This document shows, piece after piece, positions 42,456 to 51,309 of a stretch of 64,000 bases of DNA. A program made the translations under genes and the position numbers. This DNA comes from Maricaulis maris MCS10 (GTDB taxonomy: Bacteria > Pseudomonadota > Alphaproteobacteria > Caulobacterales > Maricaulaceae): NCBI RefSeq assembly GCF_000014745.1, contig NC_008347.1, positions 868,001 to 932,000 of the forward strand, in the 5' to 3' direction. The notes beneath the pieces are model-generated. The model was not told where the DNA came from, made no database searches, and saw only the letters and a list, made by a program, of their open reading frames with translations. Within the stretch, counting starts at the first letter, position 1. Every line of letters begins with the position of its first letter.

Positions 42456-43217
42456 GTGGAACGCCAGAGCTTCTATTTCTTCGATATCGACGAAAACATC
42501 CTCCATTTGCCGACGCGCATTCACCTGCTCAACACGATGACCGGTGAAGAACGCGCCATGCGGCAGCACGAGTATGAAGACATCAAGGCCTATCTCGGCG
42601 TGCCGGGCCTGTGGGAAGACTGGGCCGATCCGCCGGCCCGTGCCTATCGCGAGTTTGCCGATGGCAAGGACCGCAATGGCGAGGAATACCTGCTGCGTGA
42701 TGTGCGCCGGGCCATGGATTCCTCGGGGTGGAAAGGCCCGTCCTGGGAGATATTCAAATACGCCGTGCTCAAGCGGCGCCCTGTCGCCATCGTCACGGCG
42801 CGCCAGCATTCGCGCGAGATCATCGAGGCGGCGCTGCAGCTGATTGTCGAGGCCGGACACTTGCCCGAGACACCGAATTTCCTCGCCATCTATCCCTGCT
42901 CGAACCCGGAAATCCGTGACGAGCTGGGTCCGCACCTGACCACGGCCGGCCTCAAGCGCCGTGCCATCCGCCAGTGCGTGGAAAAGGGGCTGGACGAGTA
43001 TGGCCGTGACCTGCCGCACTCCTTCGGCATGTCGGATGATGATCTCAAGAATGTCGACCTGATCACCTCGGCCATGCTTGAGGCGAAACTGGATTATCCC
43101 GACAAGCGCTTCTTCGTCATCTCCACCAATCGCCGCCGCCATGTGAAAATGGAAATCCTGCCGCCCCACAAGGACGAGGAAAAACTCCGCGCCGCCGAGG
43201 ACGACTGGTACGGATAG
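42456..43217 (+). CDS. HAD-like hydrolase, unknown substrate
   Basis: A 253-residue protein starting with GTG after AAGGAC. The N-terminal FFDIDENIL provides Asp10 and Asp12, the DxD nucleophile pair of HAD phosphatases; RPVAIVTARQHSREII is the second motif and the late DDDLKNVDLI may hold the acidic third motif. A middle insertion (residues about 45-90) forms a cap. It is probably cotranscribed with DUF6165. A surface-polysaccharide role is suggested only by neighbours. Confidence 0.7.
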   Translation: MERQSFYFFDIDENILHLPTRIHLLNTMTGEERAMRQHEYEDIKAYLGVPGLWEDWADPPARAYREFADGKDRNGEEYLLRDVRRAMDSSGWKGPSWEIFKYAVLKRRPVAIVTARQHSREIIEAALQLIVEAGHLPETPNFLAIYPCSNPEIRDELGPHLTTAGLKRRAIRQCVEKGLDEYGRDLPHSFGMSDDDLKNVDLITSAMLEAKLDYPDKRFFVISTNRRRHVKMEILPPHKDEEKLRAAEDDWYG

Positions 43218-43219
43218 GT

Positions 43220-43389
43220 TTTCTTCCCCGACATTGTTGGGGAAGTGGGCCGATGCGCAGCATCGGGTCGAAGGGGCCGGCGCAGCGCGCCGGGGGCGTT
43301 CGCGATAACCTGACTATCAGCCGCGCATTTGCGCGGCACCCCTCCTCCGCTACGCGGTCCCCCTCCCCGGCAGGCCGGGGAGGAAAAAG
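43220..43389. repeat. S-family multi-hairpin intergenic repeat, copy 2
   Basis: It begins TTCTTCCCCGACATTGTTGG and ends GGGGAGGAAAAAG, with inner hairpins CGATGC-GCA-GCATCG and CCGGCGC-AGC-GCGCCGG. The plan matches 3561-3720 although the stem bases differ. It fills the gap between the convergent HAD-like and permease genes. Confidence 0.7.
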
Positions 43390-43392
43390 ACC

Positions 43393-44574
43393 CTAGTCGC
43401 TCCGGTGCACCGTCAGCAGCGGCACATAGGCCGAGCGGATGGCCGGGACGAGGCCGCCGAGGAAGCCGATGATTACGGCCATTGTCATGCCGGCGAGCAC
43501 TGATCCACCGGTCACGGCGAAGGAGAACACCACCTGGGTGAAACCTGAGCCCAGCGTCGAGGCCGAGACACCGTTGAAGGCCAGATAGATCGCGCCGGCA
43601 CCGAGCAGTCCGCCGATTGCGGCCAGGACGAGCGACTCCACCATGGTGCCGACGGCAGCGGCAAAGCCGGAAAAACCGATGGCGCGCAGGGTGGCGATCT
43701 CCCGCATGCGTGTGTCCACCGAGGAGTACATGGTGTTCCACGCGCCGGCGAGGGCGCCAATGGCCATGACGATGGCGAGCGGCCAGCCCACAAATTCGAT
43801 CAGGACGGCCGTGCCGCCAGCCTGACCGGCAAAGAAGTCGGTCTCGCTTTGAATGTCCAGATTGAGGCGCGGCTCGTTTTCCGCATAGGCCTGCAGGTCC
43901 TCGATCGCGTCGGGCGAAGTCAGACGGGCGCGGATGGACTGGACGCCTGTACCGCGATTGTAGAGGTTCTGGATGACGGCGATGTCGGCCCAGATCTCAC
44001 TGTCGAACACCGAGCCACCAGTCGAGAAAATGCCGACCACCACCCATTCATTCGGGCCCAGGCGGATGGTTTCTCCGAGATCGAAATTGGAGAACTCGCG
44101 GACCACGCCGGCGCCGACGACCAACTCGTTGGTGCCGGTCTCGAACATGCGACCCTCGAGCATCTCGAAGCCTTCGCGCAGACGCAGGGCCTGCTCGCCG
44201 ACACCGCGCAGGGGCAGGTTGGCCTCGGTTTGTGACGAGCGCTTGATGCCGTCGACGATGACGAAAAGCTCACCCGAAACCAGCGGGACCCCGTCAGCGT
44301 CGCGGGCGATGCCGGGCGCTTCCTCGATCAGGCGGACCTGGCTGGAGGCGAGACCGGAATTGAGTTCGGCCTGTGAGCCGCCACGCAGCATGACGGCAAC
44401 ATTCTCCGAGCCGGTACCCTGCAGGGTCGCCCGGAAACCGTTCGACATGGCGAGAAAGCCCAGCAACACACCTGTGACCAGCGCGATCGAGATGATGGTC
44501 GCCAGAGACAGCCCGGCGCGCTGGGGGATTGAGCGCAGGTTCAAAAGGGTGACAGCGCCGATTTGGTTGAACAT
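43393..44574 (-). CDS. ABC transporter permease, FtsX/MacB type (second permease)
   Basis: A 393-residue inner-membrane protein with one helix near residues 18-40, a periplasmic domain of about 230 residues, and three helices at the C-terminus (about 270-295, 315-335, 355-378). The MREIATLRAIGFSGFA motif is the FtsX-type coupling segment. It starts 10 bases after the first permease stop. Together with the ATPase and adaptor upstream it should form a tripartite exporter for a lipid, peptide or small molecule. Confidence 0.87.
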   Translation of the reverse strand: MFNQIGAVTLLNLRSIPQRAGLSLATIISIALVTGVLLGFLAMSNGFRATLQGTGSENVAVMLRGGSQAELNSGLASSQVRLIEEAPGIARDADGVPLVSGELFVIVDGIKRSSQTEANLPLRGVGEQALRLREGFEMLEGRMFETGTNELVVGAGVVREFSNFDLGETIRLGPNEWVVVGIFSTGGSVFDSEIWADIAVIQNLYNRGTGVQSIRARLTSPDAIEDLQAYAENEPRLNLDIQSETDFFAGQAGGTAVLIEFVGWPLAIVMAIGALAGAWNTMYSSVDTRMREIATLRAIGFSGFAAAVGTMVESLVLAAIGGLLGAGAIYLAFNGVSASTLGSGFTQVVFSFAVTGGSVLAGMTMAVIIGFLGGLVPAIRSAYVPLLTVHRSD

Positions 44575-44584
44575 GACGCGTCCC

Positions 44585-45742
44585 CTATTGATTGCTGAGC
44601 GCGGTGATGATCTTCACGCGCTGGGCATTGATGGCCGGGACAATCCCGGTGAGCAGGCCGAGCAGGACAGCCAGTCCCACCCCACCCCAGAAGACCATGG
44701 CCGACAGGGCAAAGCCGGGCAGGAAGGCCGCCAGGAAGCCGGCGACCGCATTGATCAACAGATGGGCCAGGCCAAGCCCGAGCAAACCACCGACCAGGCT
44801 CAGCATGACCGACTCGGCGAGCACCATGCGGAAGATGCGTGGCGCCGGGAAGCCGAGGGTTTTCATCACGGCAATCTCGCCGGTGCGCTCATTGATCGCG
44901 GTCACCATGGTGAAGCCGACAATGATCAGGATGGTGGTGAAGGCCGAGCCGACCACGAATAGCAGGATCAGGGCGATATTGCCGAACTGGTTGGCAAAGG
45001 CCTCATTGAAGGCGGCCTCGGTGGTTGTTTCGGTCTCGGCGGGGGAGTTGGCGAACATCTCATCGACCGCCCGTGACACCTGTTCGTTCAGCGACGCGTC
45101 GGTTGTGTTGATGATCAGCCAGCCGACCTGGTCGGTGTTGAAGGCCAGTGCTTCGTTGTAATAGTCGTAGTGGAACAGGGCGTAATTGGCCGGCACCTTG
45201 TCGTCTTCGGCGTCGAAGATGGCGCAGATGTTGAATTCCCAGCTCGCCGAGCCATCGGTCTTTTGCCAGATATTGGACAGGAGCGGGATGGTATCGCCGA
45301 CCGACCATCCGTACATGGCGGCCAGATCGGTCCCGACCAGCAGGCAGTCGCGGGTCTCCAGAAAGGCCTGGCGTTGCTCCGCCGGCATTGTCAGTTCCGG
45401 ATAGGCCGTCAGATAGGTCTCCGGGTCGACGGCAAAGGTCTGAACCTGCTGGGTGGGGTCCTGGTAATAACCGCCGAACCAGTTGGCCTGGCTGACATTG
45501 TCAACGCCATCGAGGGCCGAAACCCGGGTCCAGTAGGCGTAGGGCATCGAGACCGTGAAATTGATCCGGTTGACGGTGATCAGCCGGTTGTCAGCCGCCA
45601 CGGCCCCGCCCGATGTCCAGACCGAATAGAAGGCGCCGAGCACGCCGAAGATCAAAAAGGCGATCAGGATCGACAGGGTCAGCAGGATCGCCCTCAGCTT
45701 TTTGCGGAAGAGGTTCTTCCGGATCAGCGTGAGATCATTCAT
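44585..45742 (-). CDS. ABC transporter permease, FtsX/MacB type (first permease)
   Basis: A 385-residue permease with the same plan: a helix at about 15-37, a periplasmic domain, and three C-terminal helices with TGEIAVMKTLGFPAPRIFRM as coupling segment. It differs from the second permease in the periplasmic domain, so the pair likely forms a heterodimer, as LolC/LolE do. Its start overlaps the ATPase stop (ATGA). Confidence 0.88.
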   Translation of the reverse strand: MNDLTLIRKNLFRKKLRAILLTLSILIAFLIFGVLGAFYSVWTSGGAVAADNRLITVNRINFTVSMPYAYWTRVSALDGVDNVSQANWFGGYYQDPTQQVQTFAVDPETYLTAYPELTMPAEQRQAFLETRDCLLVGTDLAAMYGWSVGDTIPLLSNIWQKTDGSASWEFNICAIFDAEDDKVPANYALFHYDYYNEALAFNTDQVGWLIINTTDASLNEQVSRAVDEMFANSPAETETTTEAAFNEAFANQFGNIALILLFVVGSAFTTILIIVGFTMVTAINERTGEIAVMKTLGFPAPRIFRMVLAESVMLSLVGGLLGLGLAHLLINAVAGFLAAFLPGFALSAMVFWGGVGLAVLLGLLTGIVPAINAQRVKIITALSNQ

Positions 45743-46434
45743 TGCGCCGGCTCCTGCGCCTGTTCGACGAAGCGGCCCTTGTCCAGATGCAGTTCGCGGC
45801 GGGCGTATTTGGCAGCCGAAGGGTCGTGCGTGACCATCACGATGGTCTTGCCGAGTTCCTTGTTGAGCAGCTGCAACGTCTCCAGGATTTCATCAGCCGA
45901 GACGCGGTCGAGGTCACCGGTCGGCTCGTCGCAGAGCAGGACTTTGGGATCGGCGACAATGGCGCGGGCGATGGCAACGCGCTGTTGCTGGCCGCCGGAG
46001 AGCTGGCGCGGCCGGTGGCCCTTGCGATCGGCCAGGCCAACAATGTCCAGCGCCGTGGCGACGCGTTCCTTGCGCGCCTTGCCGGACAAATTGGTCAGCA
46101 GGAGCGGCAATTCGACATTCTGCGCTGCGGTCAGCGTCGGCATGAGATTGTAGAACTGGAAGATGAAGCCGACATTCTGTGAACGCCACTTGGCCAGCTT
46201 GCCCTCGGACAGCTTGTCGACCCGCACGCCCTCGCAATCGACCGATCCGGAGGAGGGCCGGTCGATGCCGCCGAGAAGGTTGAGAAGTGTGGTCTTGCCG
46301 GAACCGGACGGACCCATGATCGCCATGAAGTCACCCTGGGGGATCGACATGGTCAATTCCTCGAAAATCGTGATCGACTCCTTGCCGCGCGTATAGCGTT
46401 TGGACAGGTCGGTGAGGGTGTAGAGCGATGTCAT
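45739..46434 (-). CDS. ABC transporter ATP-binding protein (LolD/MacB type)
   Basis: A 231-residue ATPase with Walker A GPSGSGKTTLL, the Q-loop, signature LSGGQQQRVAIARA and Walker B KVLLCDEPTGDLD. It belongs to the LolD/MacB/FtsE subfamily that powers FtsX-type permeases. It is followed directly by the two permeases and preceded by the membrane-fusion protein, 100 bases upstream. The cargo is not predictable. Confidence 0.92.
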   Translation of the reverse strand: MTSLYTLTDLSKRYTRGKESITIFEELTMSIPQGDFMAIMGPSGSGKTTLLNLLGGIDRPSSGSVDCEGVRVDKLSEGKLAKWRSQNVGFIFQFYNLMPTLTAAQNVELPLLLTNLSGKARKERVATALDIVGLADRKGHRPRQLSGGQQQRVAIARAIVADPKVLLCDEPTGDLDRVSADEILETLQLLNKELGKTIVMVTHDPSAAKYARRELHLDKGRFVEQAQEPAQ

Positions 46435-46534
46435 CGGCAGTTCCTCGTTCGGCTGGCCGTCGCGCTCGTAGCGGGGCGTCGGCGGTCTCGTTCAAGCGTG
46501 CAGCAAAGAAGCTGCTTTGTAAATCAAAGTTCTT

Positions 46535-47563
46535 TTACTCGACGAAAATGACGCGTGACGCCATGTCCGGAAGGATGCGGCCGTCGCGTTCGTCAAAGGC
46601 AACGCGGACGGTGATGGTGGCGCGGGCGCGGTCGGCGGTCGGGATGATGGCCTCGACATGGGCGCGAATGCGCCAGTCGGGATAGGCATCGAGGCGCGCC
46701 TCGACCCGCTGGCCGGGCGTCACGCGACCGATCTGGCCTTCATTCACATCGACCTCGATTTCCAGCGACTCCATGTCGACCAGCGTCGCCACACCGGTCC
46801 GCGTGAAACCGCCACCGGCGGAGCCGGGAAAGAGGATTTCACCAACCTGGGCATTCTTGGCGATGACAATGCCGGTAAAGGGCGAGCGCACGATATGGCG
46901 GTCGATCAGGTCTTCCTGGGCACGCACCTGGGCGGCGACGGCCTGGTAGTCGGCGCGGGCGGCTTCGATCTGGGCGGTCAGGCTTTCAAACTGGGTGCGC
47001 GCTGCCGTGACGGCGGCTTCGGACCCGATCTCGCGCTCGGCGAGGGTGCGGGCCCGTTCCAGCACCCGCTGGGCCTCGGCCAGCTGGGCAATCAGCGAGT
47101 GCGGTCGCGCTGCGGCGGCATTGCGCTGGGCGATCAGGAGGTCGAGCTGGATACGGGCGCGGGTATCGTCCAGACGGGCCAGGATCTGGCCCTCTTCGAC
47201 GCGGGCCCCTTCCTCGACCAGGAGTTCGGAAATCCGGCCGGTGATCTCGGCCGATACTGTCGCCTGGCGCCGGGCGACGATATAGCCGGTCGCCACCAGG
47301 CCGGAACTGCGCGGCGTGGCGCGGGCCGGTGTGGCAGCCGCTTCAGCCGGCGTCTCGGCGGCGGGGGCGGGTGTTTCCACGGCAGCGACGGGTTGCGGTG
47401 CCGGCGCGGTGCTGCGGGTCAGATACCAGGTCGCACCAGCCGAAACTGCGGCGAAGAGCAGGGCGATCACCAGCGTGGTGACAATCGACACACCGCCGCC
47501 GGAGCTGTCGCCCCCATCACGATCTATACTCAAAGATTCCAGTTGTGACCGGCGATCTGACAT
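46535..47563 (-). CDS. HlyD/MacA-type periplasmic adaptor (membrane-fusion protein)
   Basis: A 342-residue protein with one membrane helix (residues 26-46), a Pro/Ala/Thr-rich linker to about 88, then a lipoyl half-motif, a coiled-coil hairpin (about 140-215) and beta-barrel domains. ATVSAEITGRISELLVEEG and VRSPFTGIVIAKNAQVGEI are the two lipoyl halves. It should bridge the two-permease ABC exporter to an outer-membrane channel; no TolC-like gene is in the window. It is first gene of the exporter operon. Confidence 0.9.
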   Translation of the reverse strand: MSDRRSQLESLSIDRDGGDSSGGGVSIVTTLVIALLFAAVSAGATWYLTRSTAPAPQPVAAVETPAPAAETPAEAAATPARATPRSSGLVATGYIVARRQATVSAEITGRISELLVEEGARVEEGQILARLDDTRARIQLDLLIAQRNAAAARPHSLIAQLAEAQRVLERARTLAEREIGSEAAVTAARTQFESLTAQIEAARADYQAVAAQVRAQEDLIDRHIVRSPFTGIVIAKNAQVGEILFPGSAGGGFTRTGVATLVDMESLEIEVDVNEGQIGRVTPGQRVEARLDAYPDWRIRAHVEAIIPTADRARATITVRVAFDERDGRILPDMASRVIFVE

Positions 47564-47674
47564 CTTGTCCCCTCATGCATCCCGCGATCCATCCTTACCG
47601 CGACTTCATGACAATGGGAACGGGACGGATGGGGAGCCAATCCCGCCATCGACGGGGCCGTGCCGGATTAGCCC

Positions 47675-47887
47675 TCACTCCTCGTCGAGGTAGAACAATT
47701 CCTCGACGCTGACTTTCAGCGCAGCGGCCAGTTTGAGAGCCAGCACGGTGGAGGGGGTAAAAACCCGGTTTTCCACCGTGTTGATCGACTTGCGCGTCAC
47801 CCCGACCGCCTCGGCCAGTTGCGCCTGGGTCAGGCCGTGGCGGGCCCGCATCTCCTTCAGCCGGTTGCCGAGGGCGGAGGGGCTCAC
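47675..47887 (-). CDS. XRE-family transcriptional regulator
   Basis: A 70-residue single-domain helix-turn-helix protein (GLTQAQLAEAVGVTRKSINTVE; recognition helix about 28-38) of the short YgzD-like group. It starts with GTG overlapping the stop of the membrane protein gene (GTGA). Such pairs usually have the regulator control its own operon; a promoter with repeated GTAAC sites lies upstream of the membrane protein gene. The signal is unknown. Confidence 0.9.
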   Translation of the reverse strand: MSPSALGNRLKEMRARHGLTQAQLAEAVGVTRKSINTVENRVFTPSTVLALKLAAALKVSVEELFYLDEE

Positions 47888-48351
47888 GCCGCCTCCTCCT
47901 CATCGCCCTCGCCGCCGCGGCCCAGCAGGACGAAAGTCGCCAGCGGGGTGAAGATACCGATGATGAGCAGCGCCCGGATGGCAATCGCGGCCGAGAAATC
48001 GATGAGCAGGTCGGCTGCCAGCAGCAGCGAGATGGACCCGATCAAAACCATGAAGCCGGTGCGGATGGCGATGCGCTGGTTGTGGCAGAACAGCTCGTCC
48101 TGGATCACCGACTGGGTCCTGGTGCGGCTGACCTTGCTGGCATAGAGGAGAAACAGGACGGACGCCGCTGCCCAGCCGATCGCGCCGACCAGCAGGGGGA
48201 TCAGGATGAACAGGTCCTGGGGCGCGTCGCTCCAGCCCAGCTCGAGCCCGATGTCCTGGGCCAGCTGGGCGCCCTGCCACAACAGGAAGGAGAGCGCCGC
48301 CAGGCCCAGTGTCCGGTCGCGCTGTCGGATCAGCTTGTTGATGTCTGCCAT
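47884..48351 (-). CDS. Four-helix membrane protein paired with the XRE regulator
   Basis: A 155-residue membrane protein with helices at about 15-33, 45-70, 95-118 and 125-146 and an acidic tail. GAGGGAG lies before the ATG. It is translationally coupled to the XRE regulator, a common pairing for small stress or quorum-type sensors, where the membrane protein may hold or inhibit the regulator. The function is unproven and the family is not recognised. Confidence 0.75.
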   Translation of the reverse strand: MADINKLIRQRDRTLGLAALSFLLWQGAQLAQDIGLELGWSDAPQDLFILIPLLVGAIGWAAASVLFLLYASKVSRTRTQSVIQDELFCHNQRIAIRTGFMVLIGSISLLLAADLLIDFSAAIAIRALLIIGIFTPLATFVLLGRGGEGDEEEAA

Positions 48352-48382
48352 GATTTTCTCCCTCGATGACTGATGCCTATGT

Positions 48383-48411
48383 TACCTACACGTTACATCG
48401 AGGGTAGTCAA
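48383..48411 (-). promoter_or_regulatory. Promoter of the membrane protein/XRE operon with repeated GTAAC boxes
   Basis: On the minus strand TTGACT (48411-48406) and TAGGTA (48388-48383) are 17 bases apart. On the plus strand GTTAC occurs at 48381-48385 and 48392-48396 and GTGAC at 48413-48417, spaced 11 and 21 bases, that is about one and two helical turns. They overlap the -10 box and spacer, so an autorepressor could bind here. Confidence 0.6.
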
Positions 48412-48532
48412 GGTGACATGTGCATTCGGCGCTGCCCGATCCTCTGCATCGTCCTGTGATGCGAGGTGCAGGAACAGTCCTGGCGTGATGAATTGGGAGG
48501 CGGGGGTGCCGGGCGTCGACGCCTGACGACGC

Positions 48533-49021
48533 TCAGTCGAAATAGGCCGCGCGCATCATTTCCGACAGGTCCCGGCCCCGGTGAGCCAGGGCGCGGCGTT
48601 CGGCATCGGCTTCTAGGCCGCAGCGGGTGCGATAGCGTTGCTGGGCGCGGTAGCCATCATTGAAACCCTCGATCAGACGGTCGCGCCAGCGACGGTCATC
48701 GGCGGCCTCCATGGCCAGCAGCTCGACCATCTGTTCGCGCCATTGCTGGTCGTCCGGACCGCCGCAGGCAAAGGCCAGATAGTGCAGCTCGCCCAGCGTG
48801 TAGGCCAGATAGGGCAGGGTCCGTTCGAGATCGAGCTCCTCGCGGATCTCGTCACTGATGCCGTCGTCCCGGCCGGGCTGGATGCGGGCGGCTTCATTTG
48901 TCTCCGCGACAGCAACCGGTTCCGGGCGGGCAAAGCTGCGCGGCTTCTGGGCCAGGGCCGGAGCCGCCAAAAGGGTCACCAGGACAGACATGGAGATGAG
49001 CGCGCGCATGGCGCGCATCAT
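48533..49021 (-). CDS. TIGR02301 family exported protein
   Basis: A 162-residue protein with a signal peptide (cleavage after ALA, about residue 24). The core [20 protein letters not shown] and [16 protein letters not shown] matches the alphaproteobacterial TIGR02301 family of unknown function; the two cysteines may pair. Its start overlaps the Nudix gene stop, so it ends the Nudix/VOC operon. Confidence 0.8.
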   Translation of the reverse strand: MMRAMRALISMSVLVTLLAAPALAQKPRSFARPEPVAVAETNEAARIQPGRDDGISDEIREELDLERTLPYLAYTLGELHYLAFACGGPDDQQWREQMVELLAMEAADDRRWRDRLIEGFNDGYRAQQRYRTRCGLEADAERRALAHRGRDLSEMMRAAYFD

Positions 49022-49488
49022 GGCACGGATTGTGGCGCGCTCAAGGCGGCGACAATGTCGCGGGCCCGGCCGATCACATCACGGGTCCGGTCCCATTTGG
49101 TCCGCGCGATGGCCTCGTGATAGGGGAAGAATTGCGCCTCGGTGACATCATCCGCCGCGACCGGTTCGCCGCCGGTCCAGACGCCGGCGAAGTCGACCAG
49201 CAGATAATGCCAGTCGCCCGGCTGGCCCGGCTCGCGCAGGCCGATACTGTCGATGACATCGATCAGGCCGACAATGCGTGCCGTGGTGCCGGTCTCCTCG
49301 GCCAGTTCGCGCAAGGCCGCTTCGGCGGCGGTCTCGCCATATTCGATCTTGCCGCCGGGCAGCGACCACTGGCCCTCATAGGGCGGCTTGCCGCGCCTGA
49401 TCAACAGGACGTCATCGCCGCGAAAGACCACCATGCCGGCGCCCGGCACGGGCTGGCGGCGGGTCAGGTCAGGGCCGGACGTTGTCAT
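49018..49488 (-). CDS. Nudix hydrolase (ADP-ribose pyrophosphatase-like)
   Basis: A 156-residue enzyme with a complete Nudix box, [20 protein letters not shown] followed by TGT, and SLPG just before. The C-terminal [19 protein letters not shown] is seen in ADP-ribose/sugar-nucleotide pyrophosphatases. It overlaps the VOC gene start region and the TIGR02301 start by four bases each (ATGA). The substrate is not fixed; cleaning up of oxidised or toxic nucleotides is possible. Confidence 0.88.
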   Translation of the reverse strand: MTTSGPDLTRRQPVPGAGMVVFRGDDVLLIRRGKPPYEGQWSLPGGKIEYGETAAEAALRELAEETGTTARIVGLIDVIDSIGLREPGQPGDWHYLLVDFAGVWTGGEPVAADDVTEAQFFPYHEAIARTKWDRTRDVIGRARDIVAALSAPQSVP

Positions 49489-49898
49489 TCGTCCGGATCG
49501 TTGGCGGCGTCCATGGCAGCGGCGGGATCATATTTTCCATTGGGCGACCAGATGGCCAGCTCATTGCCGCTGGGATCGGTGAAATGGAAACGGCGGCCAC
49601 CGGGGAAGTCCTCGCGATTGATGATCGTTCCGCCGGCCTCTTCAACGCGCACTTCGGCGGCGAGGATATCCTTGGCCTTGAGGATGATCAGGCAGCCGAC
49701 TGCGAAGGGCTTGTCCTCGAGCCGCAAGCCGCCATCCAGCCCGGCATTCTCGAAGGCGGCATAGGCCGGTCCGAAATCGATGAAACTCCAGCCGAAAGCG
49801 CCGGCATAGAAGGCCTTGGCGGCCTCCATGTCGGTGACCGGTATCTCGTTATAGTCGATCTTGAGAATGGCTTCGTTATCGTTCACTTGGCTGTCCAT
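49485..49898 (-). CDS. VOC-family protein (glyoxalase/bleomycin-resistance fold)
   Basis: A 137-residue protein of the vicinal-oxygen-chelate fold ([21 protein letters not shown], and [19 protein letters not shown] at the C-terminus). Either the ATG at 49898 or a GTG at 49886, which overlaps the bdhA stop, could start it; the overlap pattern of neighbours favours the GTG. It lies between bdhA and the Nudix gene in one operon. Substrate unknown. Confidence 0.8.
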   Translation of the reverse strand: MDSQVNDNEAILKIDYNEIPVTDMEAAKAFYAGAFGWSFIDFGPAYAAFENAGLDGGLRLEDKPFAVGCLIILKAKDILAAEVRVEEAGGTIINREDFPGGRRFHFTDPSGNELAIWSPNGKYDPAAAMDAANDPDE

Positions 49899-50683
49899 CC
49901 GCCGTCTACGCTGATCCAGGAACCATTCATATTGGCCCCGGCATCGGAGACAAGATAGAGCAAAGCGCCGGCGAGCTGCTCATAGGTGACGAATTTTTTG
50001 GTCGGCTGGGCCGCCAGCATGACATCGCGCACGACTTCATCCTCGGTAATCCCGCGCGCCTTGGCCGTGTCGGCGATCTGGTTTTCCACCAGCGGCGTCT
50101 TCACATAGCCCGGACAGATCGCATTGCAGGTGATGCCATCCTCGGCCAGCTCCAGGCCCAAAGTCTTGGTGAAACCCATCACCCCATGCTTGGCCGCGAC
50201 ATAGGCCGATTTGAACGGCGAGGCGACCAGACCGTGGGCCGAGGCGAGATTGACGATCCGGCCTTTTCCCTGGCGCTTCATGACCGGGATCGCCGCCTTG
50301 GCCGCATGGAAGACCGAGGTCAGGTTGATGGCGATGATGGCGTCCCATTTCTCGGCCGGGAAATCCTCGACCGGCGAGACGTGCTGGATGCCGGCATTGG
50401 ACAGGAGGATGTCCAGGCGCCCGAATTCACGCTCGGCCGAGGCAACCATGTCGGCGATCTCGTCCGGCTTGAGCATATTGGCCGGATGGTAGCGCACCTC
50501 GACCCCATGATCGCTGGCGATCTTGGCTCGCAGGCTCTCGATCTCGCTCGCATCACCCAGCCCGTTGAGAATGATGTGACAGCCATTGGCCGCCAACGCC
50601 TCCGCCATCGCCGCCCCAATCCCGCTCGTCGAGCCGGTAATAATGGCCACCTGGCCCGTGAGATCAGTGCGAATGGAAGACAT
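49883..50683 (-). CDS. bdhA: 3-hydroxybutyrate dehydrogenase
   Basis: A 266-residue SDR oxidising D-3-hydroxybutyrate to acetoacetate with NAD+, used in polyhydroxybutyrate or ketone-body turnover. It has TGSTSGIG, the NAG motif (LSNAGIQHV), catalytic YVAAK (AYVAAKHGVMGFTKTLG) and the family's ICPGYVKTPLVENQI and AQPTKKFVTYEQLA, which distinguish it from other SDRs. The next gene (VOC) begins within its last codons. Confidence 0.92.
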   Translation of the reverse strand: MSSIRTDLTGQVAIITGSTSGIGAAMAEALAANGCHIILNGLGDASEIESLRAKIASDHGVEVRYHPANMLKPDEIADMVASAEREFGRLDILLSNAGIQHVSPVEDFPAEKWDAIIAINLTSVFHAAKAAIPVMKRQGKGRIVNLASAHGLVASPFKSAYVAAKHGVMGFTKTLGLELAEDGITCNAICPGYVKTPLVENQIADTAKARGITEDEVVRDVMLAAQPTKKFVTYEQLAGALLYLVSDAGANMNGSWISVDGGWTAK

Positions 50684-50782
50684 GAACCACCTATCAAGTT
50701 TGCGCTCGCCGCAAGAGACGGGATGGCGGCGGGGAGGTCAAGGGGTGGGGGCTTTCTTCCCCATGGGAAGGCGCTCTCCATC

Positions 50783-50931
50783 CACCGTCATCCCACGGTC
50801 GCGGCGCGCCGCGATCCGGGGGACCTCAGCGCTGGGGGCGCCGGGTGAAACGGGGAAGCTCGTGCGCAAGGCCCACCGGCCAGTCGAGGTCCCCCGGATG
50901 ATCGCTGCGCGCTCACCGTGGGATGACGGTG
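50783..50931. repeat. P-family palindromic element, copy 2 (left of GIY-YIG gene)
   Basis: A 149-bp element with ends CACCGTCATCCCACGG and its complement CCGTGGGATGACGGTG, core pairs GGGGGACCTCAGC and CCAGTCGAGGTCCCCC, and a loop with GGTGAAACGGGGAAGCTCG. It is nearly identical, in the same direction, to 51310-51456. It ends 7 bases before the stop of the GIY-YIG gene. Confidence 0.9.
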
Positions 50932-50938
50932 GGGAGAG

Positions 50939-51268
50939 TTAGAGTTTGAGGCCAGGGTTGGGCGGTACGGCCCAGAGTTCGTCCCAGAGATCACGCCAGT
51001 GTGGATTGCGGTCCTCTATGAGATTGACCTTCCAGCGGCGCGGCCATTTCTTGATCCGCTTCTCGCGGCGGATGGCCTCGACGATAACGCCGTGCGGTTC
51101 CCACCAGACCAGGCTCGTGCATTTGTATTTGCGGGTGAAACCGGAAGCGCTCCCATCCTTGTGCTGCCGGACCCGCCAGAGGAGGTTGGCCGTCACACCG
51201 GTATAGAGCGGCCCATCATACCGGCTGGCCATCATGTAGACGGCAATCGTGCCTTCCCGGTCTTCCAT
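50939..51268 (-). CDS. Small GIY-YIG (URI) endonuclease
   Basis: A 109-residue protein of the COG2827-type GIY-YIG family. VYMMASRYDGPLYTGVT supplies the two strands (VYM and YTG), RVRQHK the catalytic arginine helix, and EAIRREKRIKKWPRRWK the helix with the metal-binding glutamate. No DNA-binding extension is present. The ATG at 51268 is used although no clear ribosome site precedes it; a TATAAAT stretch lies just upstream. It is flanked on both sides, in direct orientation, by almost identical P palindromes. Confidence 0.85.
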   Translation of the reverse strand: MEDREGTIAVYMMASRYDGPLYTGVTANLLWRVRQHKDGSASGFTRKYKCTSLVWWEPHGVIVEAIRREKRIKKWPRRWKVNLIEDRNPHWRDLWDELWAVPPNPGLKL

Positions 51269-51309
51269 GCAATTTATAGTAGTGCAAAACTTGTTCGCAC
51301 TCAATCGAT

